From Clostridia bacterium (GTDB taxonomy: Bacteria; Bacillota; Clostridia; HGM11514): a DNA stretch of 5,674 nucleotides. Numbering within the stretch: position 1 is the stretch's first letter; each line of letters opens with the position of its first letter. The DNA lies in the NCBI GenBank assembly GCA_900757255.1, contig CAAENE010000093.1:1-5674 (forward strand), given 5' to 3'. Shown one piece after another: positions 1 through 5,153 of this stretch. The position numbers and the translations under genes were made by a program. The notes beneath the pieces were generated by a model. That model saw only the letters and a list, made by a program, of their open reading frames with translations, was not told the origin of the DNA and searched no databases.

Positions 1-277
1 AAGTACGGAAAACAGCTGCGGTATCCTGCTTTGCGGAACCGGTATCGGCATCTCGATTGCGGCAAACAAAATCAAGGGAATCCGCGCGGCTCTATGCCAT
101 GAGAGCTATAGCGCCCGCATGTCGCGCGCACATAACAACGCTAATGTCTGCGTTCTTGGCGGACGGGTCACCGGTCCAGAGCTCGCTAAGGATATCGCAG
201 ATACATTTCTGTCAACTGATTTTGACGGCGGCCGCCATGCGGTAAGAGTGGAAAAAATACACGCTCTGGAAAAATAA
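1..277 (+). CDS. rpiB: Ribose-5-phosphate isomerase B, C-terminal part (5' end outside window)
   Basis: RpiB interconverts ribose 5-phosphate and ribulose 5-phosphate in the cytoplasmic non-oxidative pentose phosphate pathway. The reading frame enters at base 2 and gives 91 residues before TAA at 275-277; full-length RpiB is about 145-150 residues, so roughly the first third is missing at the window edge. Visible family signatures are the GILLCGTGIGISIAANK loop, whose Cys matches the catalytic base Cys66 of the E. coli enzyme, followed by GIRAAL, the SRAHNNANV segment with the His-Asn pair (E. coli His99 region) that contacts the sugar, GGRVTG, and the C-terminal EGGRH-like FDGGRHAVRVEKI. The Cys makes it the bacterial Cys type rather than the mycobacterial Glu type. 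The next gene starts 29 nt downstream on the same strand with no terminator between, so the two are probably co-transcribed. Confidence 0.96.
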   Translation, partial: STENSCGILLCGTGIGISIAANKIKGIRAALCHESYSARMSRAHNNANVCVLGGRVTGPELAKDIADTFLSTDFDGGRHAVRVEKIHALEK

Positions 278-306
278 AAAATCCTGAATTTGTAGGAGGA
301 AGAACG

Positions 307-795
307 ATGGAACGGGTTTCGAAGTATAATTATTATCTGGATATCGCGCAAACGGTACTGGAACGCGGCACCTGCCTGCGCCGCAAATTCGGCGCTGTCA
401 TCGTCCGCAACGATGAGATTATCTCCACCGGCTATGTCGGCTCGCCGCGTGGACGCAAAAACTGCTGTGATACAAATGACTGCATTCGGGAACGGCTCAG
501 CGTACCCCGCGGACAGCGTTATGAGCTATGCCGCTCCGTCCATGCAGAAGCCAACGCTATTATTTCCGCTTCCCGCCGCGATATGGTCGACGCAGCACTC
601 TATCTCGTTGGTGTCGATGTAAAAACAGGCGAGCTTGTCCCAGACGCCGCTCCCTGCGCTATGTGCAAGCGGCTGATTATCAATGCCGGCATTGACCGCG
701 TTATTATTCGCCGCACACCAACGGAATATGAAATCATCCGCGTCGAGGAATGGGTCAGCCATGATGATTCGCTTGAAGGTGAAAACGGTTATTAA
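307..795 (+). CDS. Deoxycytidylate (dCMP) deaminase family zinc enzyme
   Basis: The 162-residue protein belongs to the zinc-dependent cytidine/deoxycytidylate deaminase superfamily; the likely reaction is dCMP to dUMP, feeding thymidylate synthesis in the cytoplasm. The catalytic pair of motifs is complete: HAEANAI at residues 79-85 (His79 zinc ligand, Glu81 proton shuttle) and PCAMCK at 116-121 (Cys117 and Cys120 zinc ligands). Extra cysteines at 53, 54, 59 and 75 lie in the insert before the HAE motif, where some dCMP deaminases (phage T4 type) carry a second structural zinc site; whether one forms here is inference. The start is fixed by an AGGAGG at 294-299, 7 nt before ATG. It lies in a probable operon behind rpiB. 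The substrate is assigned by family resemblance; another small cytidine-type substrate cannot be excluded. Codon use is GC-rich (many CGC, GCC), unlike the gene that follows. Confidence 0.88.
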   Translation: MERVSKYNYYLDIAQTVLERGTCLRRKFGAVIVRNDEIISTGYVGSPRGRKNCCDTNDCIRERLSVPRGQRYELCRSVHAEANAIISASRRDMVDAALYLVGVDVKTGELVPDAAPCAMCKRLIINAGIDRVIIRRTPTEYEIIRVEEWVSHDDSLEGENGY

Positions 796-809
796 TCACT
801 CCTACTATA

Positions 810-838
810 TTGCAAAATTTCTCCTTGTTTTACATCAT
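810..838 (+). promoter_or_regulatory. Weak candidate promoter for the WG-repeat gene
   Basis: In the 83-nt AT-rich gap there is TTGCAA (810-815) and CATCAT (833-838) separated by 17 nt; each box matches the vegetative consensus at 4 of 6 positions. Transcription would begin near 845, just upstream of the AGGAGG at 865-870 that serves the ATG at 879. No better pair was found, and read-through from the deaminase gene is equally possible because I see no terminator in the gap. Confidence 0.22.
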
Positions 839-878
839 ATGCAAAAAAATTTAATGATAAAATCAGGAGGATATACTA

Positions 879-3125
879 ATGAATAAAAATTCTTTGATCA
901 GAAAAATTTTATTGGTAATCATTGTTGCTTCTCTTATGATAACGCCTATCAACAGCGTATCCGCATGGACAAAATATAACTATGAGTTGATTGAAATCGA
1001 TCCTTGCGTCGATGAAATATATCCTTTGGCCGAAGGAATGTATCGGTTTAAAAGTATTGACGGCCTGTATGGATATATGGACGAGCAGTACAAGATTGTT
1101 ATTGAACCGCATTATACCCATGCAAAAGATTTTGCGCAGTCGGCTGCGATTGTATCCTTGGAAGACAAATACGGTCTGATTGACAAATCAGGACAAATCC
1201 TGATTCCCTGTGAGTATTACTCCATTAGTGATTTTAATGATAAAGGCGTAGCGCGCGTCGAGACAACTTCTTTCGTAGGCGGATTTGTAAATACAAAGGG
1301 TGAATTTTTAACCGAACTCAATTTTCCTCATTTATCAGATTTTTACAATGGCGTTGCATACTATCTGCTTGACAACAATTTTAATAACAAAGTTTTTTTA
1401 GATGAGAATTTGAATGAAATTATTTTTAAAAATGAATACGAATATATCACATGGGAGCCTGATGGAGAAGCATTTATCGTTGAATTAAATCAAAAATACG
1501 GAATTGTAAGTAAAGATGACACCGAAATCGTGCCATGTATTTATGATTATATTGGCTCTTGCATTAATGGTTTTTACGAGGTTCAGCAAAACGGCAAATG
1601 GGGAATGATAAATATCAACGGAAAAGTAATAGTACCTTGTATTTATAACGATATGTATTTTTTGGGCAACGATTTTTATAGAGTAAAAGAAAACGGGAAA
1701 TACGGAATCATAGACATCAATGGGAAAATAATAGCACCTTGTATTTATGATACAATATACCCTTTTTATGATAATTTATTAACAATTGCTGTACTAAACG
1801 GAGCGGCGAAGATTATTAATCGGTCAGGTGAGATACTTTATGAGGACTATCAAATAGGGAAATACAACCACGATACCGCTCAAGTTTTAGAAAACGGTCA
1901 GCCAATTAAGGTTGTTGACTTAAAAACGGGAGAAGAATCCGCATATTCGGACATTGTTGTTTTAGGCGATTATAATAACGGCGTCGCATTAGCAATGCAT
2001 TACAATTCCCCTTACTACGGACTTGTTGATGAAGCCGGAAATATCATCCGTGATTTTGATATTCCCACATGCTCGCTTTCCTTTTACAGAGGACACGCCT
2101 GGGAAGATTACTATACCTACCCTTACACCATTTCAGAGGGAATGATAGCTGTTCTGATAGATGAAAAATGGGGATATATGGATTTGTCGGGCAATATGGT
2201 GATTCAGCCACAATTTGACAAATTATATCGGCCATCAGACAGTTCATTCCTAACGGGACATCATATAAGTATCCTTGAAGTCGGCGCAGGCAACTTTATT
2301 CATGGATTCGCCAAAGTAACACTGAACGGACAGCGGTTTTCCATTGACAAACAAGGTAATTTATATGATAACCTCGATATCGTATGTGGGGCTGACTTTT
2401 ATGACTATCCCTCTGAGCCGGTCGACAACAGCAAAATGCTCCCATTACGGGTAAATCCCCCATTTCCAATCTACAAATATAACTACAATGAATTTAATGA
2501 TCACTATCTGTTTTTACAGGATGATTATGCGGCCTTGGCAAACGGCTCGTATGAAATTCTTTTGGAAAGCGACGGTACTGCTTTAAAAGACCATTATGGT
2601 AATATAATCGTTGAAAACTGCATCATGGAACCATATCAAAATGATGAAACAAAGCAGCATCTTGCTGTTTCGTTCAACGCGGACAAAACCTTGCTGATTA
2701 AAACCGTTGATAAAAAATATGTACTGAAAGTAACAGAGTACGTAGCCGATAATCAATTGATATTGACGATTGGCAGCTATGATGCCTCGGTAAACGGGCA
2801 GACGGTTTCCATTGATGCTGCGCCGAAAATTGTCAATGACAGAACCATGCTTCCCGCAAGATTTGTTGCTGAAAATCTGGGTGCGAGCGTTGCATGGGAT
2901 GCCACCGCACCAGGTACTGTCACCATAACAAAGGATTCTACCGAAATCATTATCAAAATCGGCGAACCGTTCGCAACCGTAAACGGAGAACAAATACCGC
3001 TTGACGCCCCGGCATTCATCGAACATGACAGAACTTATACACCAATCCGGTTTCTTTCAGAAAAGCTCGGCGGTCATGCCGAATGGATTGCCGAAACCCA
3101 GCAGGCTATTATCACCTATAAATAG
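879..3125 (+). CDS. Secreted WG-repeat protein with C-terminal copper-amine-oxidase-N-like (stalk) domain
   Basis: This 748-residue protein carries a typical Sec signal peptide: positive MNKNSLIRK, a hydrophobic core at 10-22, and a probable cut after VSA (27-29). The mature part holds WG-type beta repeats of the form K-[YW]-G-x-[IM]-[DN]-x-x-G-x-[IV]-[IV]-x-P: clear copies start near residues 63, 97, 206, 240, 274 and 430, with degenerate ones near 132, 309, 379 and 484. Residues 633-748 match the Cu_amine_oxidN1 (copper amine oxidase N-terminal-like) domain and contain two halves, each with a D-R-T-x-x-P-x-R-F motif (654-662 and 717-725). No catalytic domain, sortase signal or C-terminal membrane anchor is visible. 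Proteins of this kind are common in Clostridia, but the function is not established; a structural or binding role at the cell surface is inference. The start is supported by AGGAGG at 865-870, 8 nt upstream. The gene is more AT-rich than rpiB and the deaminase, which suggests a different history. Confidence 0.9.
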   Translation: MNKNSLIRKILLVIIVASLMITPINSVSAWTKYNYELIEIDPCVDEIYPLAEGMYRFKSIDGLYGYMDEQYKIVIEPHYTHAKDFAQSAAIVSLEDKYGLIDKSGQILIPCEYYSISDFNDKGVARVETTSFVGGFVNTKGEFLTELNFPHLSDFYNGVAYYLLDNNFNNKVFLDENLNEIIFKNEYEYITWEPDGEAFIVELNQKYGIVSKDDTEIVPCIYDYIGSCINGFYEVQQNGKWGMININGKVIVPCIYNDMYFLGNDFYRVKENGKYGIIDINGKIIAPCIYDTIYPFYDNLLTIAVLNGAAKIINRSGEILYEDYQIGKYNHDTAQVLENGQPIKVVDLKTGEESAYSDIVVLGDYNNGVALAMHYNSPYYGLVDEAGNIIRDFDIPTCSLSFYRGHAWEDYYTYPYTISEGMIAVLIDEKWGYMDLSGNMVIQPQFDKLYRPSDSSFLTGHHISILEVGAGNFIHGFAKVTLNGQRFSIDKQGNLYDNLDIVCGADFYDYPSEPVDNSKMLPLRVNPPFPIYKYNYNEFNDHYLFLQDDYAALANGSYEILLESDGTALKDHYGNIIVENCIMEPYQNDETKQHLAVSFNADKTLLIKTVDKKYVLKVTEYVADNQLILTIGSYDASVNGQTVSIDAAPKIVNDRTMLPARFVAENLGASVAWDATAPGTVTITKDSTEIIIKIGEPFATVNGEQIPLDAPAFIEHDRTYTPIRFLSEKLGGHAEWIAETQQAIITYK
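1494..1799 (+). repeat. Three tandem 102-bp units encoding WG repeats
   Basis: Units at 1494-1595, 1596-1697 and 1698-1799 each encode 34 residues in register, starting K-[YW]-G and reaching a shared P-C-I-Y at unit residues 14-17. The second and third units are most alike at the DNA level, sharing stretches such as CCTTGTATTTAT and near-identical codons around it, which points to fairly recent duplication. The second half of each unit has diverged. Confidence 0.8.
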
Positions 3126-3151
3126 CGTTCTATATTTTTATAGTCCCGCCC

Positions 3152-3187
3152 AGATATCCCCCACCTCTTACGTGGCGGATATCTTTT
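3152..3187 (+). terminator. Rho-independent terminator of the WG-repeat gene
   Basis: AGATATCC (3152-3159) pairs perfectly with GGATATCT (3177-3184); after one C-C mismatch four further pairs follow (3161-3164 with 3172-3175), leaving a 7-nt loop. The right arm runs into TTTT (3184-3187). It lies 26 nt after the WG-gene stop codon and has a T-run only in the plus direction, so it most likely ends the plus-strand transcript. The T-run is short and followed by CC, so it may be leaky. Confidence 0.6.
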
Positions 3188-3238
3188 CCACAAGCAGGGC
3201 AAATATCTCCCGCCTTGCGAGCCTGAAACGATATGTTG

Positions 3239-3258
3239 AAATTGCTTGTGCAATTTTT
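3239..3258. other. Small hairpin in the convergent junction
   Basis: AAATTGC (3239-3245) and GCAATTT (3250-3256) form a 7-bp stem with a TTGT loop, followed by two more T. The stem is AT-rich and the T-run short, so it is at best a secondary terminator or processing structure. Confidence 0.35.
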
Positions 3259-3270
3259 CCGTTGTTATAA

Positions 3271-3300
3271 ATAAAAAAGCCCCGAATGGGGCTTTTAATT
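3271..3300. terminator. Bidirectional rho-independent terminator between the WG gene and ispF
   Basis: AAAAGCCCC (3275-3283) and GGGGCTTTT (3288-3296) form a perfect 9-bp stem around a GAAT tetraloop. Read on the minus strand, the stem is followed by TTTTTTATTTAT, a strong U-tract directly after ispF, so its main role is to end the carD-ispD-ispF transcript. Read on the plus strand it is followed by AATTTT and can act as a second stop for the WG-gene transcript. The ispF stop codon (3295-3297) overlaps the end of the stem. Confidence 0.9.
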
Positions 3301-3777
3301 TTCGACTTTTTGAATCAGGCAAACGCTGTAACTCTCAATTCCTTCCATACGCCCGGCAAATCCAAGCTTTTCCGTGGTGGTAGCCTTAATGCTCACCCGG
3401 CTCTGCGGAATCATTAACGTGTCGGCAATGTTCTTTCTCATCTGGTCAATATAAGGCGCTAATTTCGGCTGCTGCGCAACAATGATGCTGTCAATGTTTC
3501 CAACTTCATAGCTGTAAGTGAACAAAAGCTCTTTCACTTGGCGCAGCAATTCCAGGCTGGAGATACCCTTATATTTATCATCCGTATCAGGAAAATGTTT
3601 ACCGATATCCCCCAGAGCCGCGGCGCCGAGCAAAGCGTCCATTATCGCATGAACCAAAACGTCAGCATCCGAATGCCCCAAAAGGCCTTTATCATGCGGT
3701 ATTTTGACCCCGCCTAAAACAAAATCGCGGTTTTCAGCAAGCTGGTGTACATCATAGCCGTTTCCAATCCTTACCAT
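3295..3777 (-). CDS. ispF: 2-C-methyl-D-erythritol 2,4-cyclodiphosphate synthase
   Basis: IspF converts CDP-methylerythritol 2-phosphate to methylerythritol 2,4-cyclodiphosphate with release of CMP, the fifth step of the cytoplasmic MEP isoprenoid pathway; the family works as a homotrimer with metal at the subunit interfaces. The 160-residue length is normal. The metal ligands are in place: Asp9 and His11 in GYDVHQL and His43 in VHAIMDALLGA. GHSDADV (34-40), DIGKHFPDTD (57-66) and the C-terminal KATTTEKLGFAGR box complete the family pattern. The ATG at 3775-3777 overlaps the end of ispD by 7 bp (ATGGTAA), and an AGGGG (3784-3788) inside the ispD 3' end is a fair ribosome binding site 6 nt upstream, so translation of the two is probably coupled. 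The stop codon touches the terminator stem. Confidence 0.97.
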   Translation of the reverse strand: MVRIGNGYDVHQLAENRDFVLGGVKIPHDKGLLGHSDADVLVHAIMDALLGAAALGDIGKHFPDTDDKYKGISSLELLRQVKELLFTYSYEVGNIDSIIVAQQPKLAPYIDQMRKNIADTLMIPQSRVSIKATTTEKLGFAGRMEGIESYSVCLIQKVEN

Positions 3778-4526
3778 TCATCGCCCCTGCTTTCCAAAAT
3801 ACTTTCCGCTAAAATAATATCATCCGGTGTAGTAACCTTGATATTTTCATAGCTGCCCTCTATCAGTTTGACCTGCCGGCCCATTTTTTCAACGACGTAG
3901 CAATCATCAGTGCCAAAATCCTTATCCTCTAATGCCGTTTCATAGGCCGCCTTGATAACATCATAGGAAAAGGCCTGCGGTGTTTGCACAGCCCAAATGG
4001 TTTCGCGGTCAAGCGTTTGTTCCACAAAACCGTTTTTATCTACCTTTTTAACCGTATCTTTTAATGGAACTGCTAAAGCGGCAGCCCCTGTTTTCTCACA
4101 TTCCCGAATCGTCTCTTCGATTTCAACCGGCAGTACAAAAGGACGCGCACCGTCGTGAATCACAACAACAGACGTGTTATGCGCGGCCTCTAAAAGGCCG
4201 TTATAAACCGAATCGTGGCGCTGAGCGCCGCCAACTATGATTTTGTTTGCTTTTTCGATATGGAATGCTTCTACAACATCCTTCATATCTACAATATCTT
4301 CTTCCCGCGCTACAATCACAATCTCGTCCACCGCATCACATTCCTCAAAGCTTTCCAGCGTATAGGAAATCAGGGGACGTCCAAGCAATTTCATAAACTG
4401 CTTGTTTTCTTCACTTTTCATTCGTTTCCCGCTGCCCGCAGCTACAATGACAGCGGTGCAATATCGGGGAACGTCGTCGTCTGACTTGTCAGACATGACC
4501 GACTTTAAAAGATTAAACAAAACCAT
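3771..4526 (-). CDS. ispD: 2-C-methyl-D-erythritol 4-phosphate cytidylyltransferase
   Basis: IspD joins methylerythritol 4-phosphate to CTP, giving CDP-methylerythritol and pyrophosphate, the third step of the MEP pathway. The nucleotide-binding loop AVIVAAGSGKRM is at residues 25-36 (Arg35 and Lys42 match E. coli Arg20 and Lys27), HDGARPF is at 124-130, LDRETIWAVQTPQAF at 172-186 holds the Arg174 equivalent of E. coli Arg157, FGTDD is at 204-208, and NIKVTTPDD at 228-236 holds the substrate Lys230 (E. coli Lys213). At 251 residues it is somewhat longer than the usual 225-240, because about 22 residues precede the first strand. The upstream ATG at 4526 is preferred because GAGGTGA lies just before it, whereas the internal ATG at 4496 (residue 11) has no ribosome binding site. 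It follows carD by 25 nt and overlaps ispF. IspE, the intervening enzyme, is not in the window. Confidence 0.97.
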   Translation of the reverse strand: MVLFNLLKSVMSDKSDDDVPRYCTAVIVAAGSGKRMKSEENKQFMKLLGRPLISYTLESFEECDAVDEIVIVAREEDIVDMKDVVEAFHIEKANKIIVGGAQRHDSVYNGLLEAAHNTSVVVIHDGARPFVLPVEIEETIRECEKTGAAALAVPLKDTVKKVDKNGFVEQTLDRETIWAVQTPQAFSYDVIKAAYETALEDKDFGTDDCYVVEKMGRQVKLIEGSYENIKVTTPDDIILAESILESRGDEW

Positions 4527-4527
4527 C

Positions 4528-4534
4528 TCACCTC
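4528..4534 (-). promoter_or_regulatory. ispD ribosome binding site that decides the start
   Basis: GAGGTGA is complementary over seven bases to the 3' end of 16S rRNA and sits 1 nt from the ATG, with its GAGG core 4 nt away. The spacing is short, but no comparable site precedes the alternative ATG ten codons in. It falls in the 25-nt gap between carD and ispD. Confidence 0.6.
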
Positions 4535-4551
4535 ATATTTATTCATTTCTT

Positions 4552-5025
4552 TTAAATAATATGCTCAATGATTTCTTCCACTTCATCTTCCTTTTGTTCC
4601 AGCGACATGACAAGCTCGCTGATCAAAATCTGTTTAGAGGAAATCAAAGTCTTTTTTTCATTGCCCGAAAGGCCTTTTTCCTTTTCTTTCACCATCAGTC
4701 CTTTTACCACATGTGCGACTTCATAAATATCGCCGCTTTTGAGCATGGTCAAATTTTCGCGCTGACGTTTATTCCAGCTGACAGAGAGGTCAACCGAAAA
4801 GTTTTTCATATCGTTAATCACATCATTGGCGGCTTTTTTGTCAATAATGTCACGGATTCCAACGGCGTCGCAGTTATCTGTCGGCACCATTAGTTTCATG
4901 TTATTATAGGGAATCTTAAGGATATAGTAGTTCTGTGTTTTACCCAGAACATCCTTTTCCTCGATTCCTTCAATTACGCCGGCTCCGTGCAGCGGGTATA
5001 CAATCTTGTCACCAATATGGTACAT
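4552..5025 (-). CDS. carD: CarD/CdnL-family transcriptional regulator
   Basis: CarD-family proteins bind the RNA polymerase beta subunit and steady the open promoter complex, rather than acting as classical repressors. Residues 1 to about 60 form the RNA-polymerase-interacting domain (start MYHIGDKIVYPLHGAGVIEGIEE, Tudor-like fold shared with TRCF/Mfd), and residues about 65-157 form the helical C-terminal domain. Trp84 in SWNKRQREN fits the position of the Trp (W85 in M. tuberculosis CarD) that wedges into the DNA minor groove at the upstream edge of the bubble, with basic residues after it. The length of 157 is typical. The ATG at 5025 is preceded by a modest GGAAG (5033-5037) at 7 nt. The gene leads a carD-ispD-ispF unit behind radA and has its own very strong promoter. 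Family assignment is firm; which genes it controls cannot be read here. Confidence 0.94.
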   Translation of the reverse strand: MYHIGDKIVYPLHGAGVIEGIEEKDVLGKTQNYYILKIPYNNMKLMVPTDNCDAVGIRDIIDKKAANDVINDMKNFSVDLSVSWNKRQRENLTMLKSGDIYEVAHVVKGLMVKEKEKGLSGNEKKTLISSKQILISELVMSLEQKEDEVEEIIEHII

Positions 5026-5087
5026 GTCAACACTTCCAGACTAATATGCTCTAATGGAAAGCTCAAATTTCTGAGTTTTATTAGGCC

Positions 5088-5109
5088 CAGCAAAAATACA
5101 TTTTTGCTG
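5088..5109 (-). other. Perfect 22-bp palindrome in the carD leader
   Basis: The left arm CAGCAAAAAT (5088-5097) is the exact reverse complement of the right arm (5100-5109), separated by only two bases. In RNA it would form a stem of about 9 bp with a four-base loop, starting roughly 10 nt after the predicted carD start point. It lacks a following U-tract on either strand, so it is not a good terminator; an RNA-stability or leader structure, or a dimeric-protein operator, are the alternatives. Confidence 0.7.
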
Positions 5110-5124
5110 TATTACACTGATTTT

Positions 5125-5153
5125 ATTATACCAAATTACAAAAGCAATGTCAA
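5125..5153 (-). promoter_or_regulatory. Full-consensus vegetative promoter for carD-ispD-ispF
   Basis: On the minus strand TTGACA (5153-5148) and TATAAT (5130-5125) both match the sigma-70/sigma-A consensus at every position and are 17 nt apart; TGG immediately before the -10 box adds an extended -10 motif. The start point should lie near 5118, leaving about 90 nt of leader before the carD ATG at 5025. The radA stop codon TGA (5152-5150) is contained in the -35 box. Confidence 0.88.

Noticed and set aside
829..863. TTTACA (829-834) with TAAAAT (858-863) as the WG-gene promoter
   Set aside because: The spacing is 23 nt, too long for a vegetative promoter, and the start point would fall on the ribosome binding site.
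1494..1799. CRISPR-like array
   Set aside because: The repeats are contiguous, in frame and encode WG units inside a long gene; there are no short identical repeats with unique spacers.
2583..3026. A 147-codon open frame on the minus strand within the WG gene
   Set aside because: It lies wholly opposite the clearly coding stalk-domain region, its translation shows no recognisable family pattern, and no ribosome binding site was seen; it is a shadow of the real gene.
4402..4893. A 163-codon plus-strand open frame opposite ispD and carD
   Set aside because: Its translation is rich in Phe and His as expected for the antisense of Lys/Glu-rich proteins, and both opposite genes are firmly identified.
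5088..5109. Palindrome as the radA terminator
   Set aside because: No U-tract follows the stem on the minus strand (GGGCCTAAT comes next), so it lacks the key part of a rho-independent terminator.
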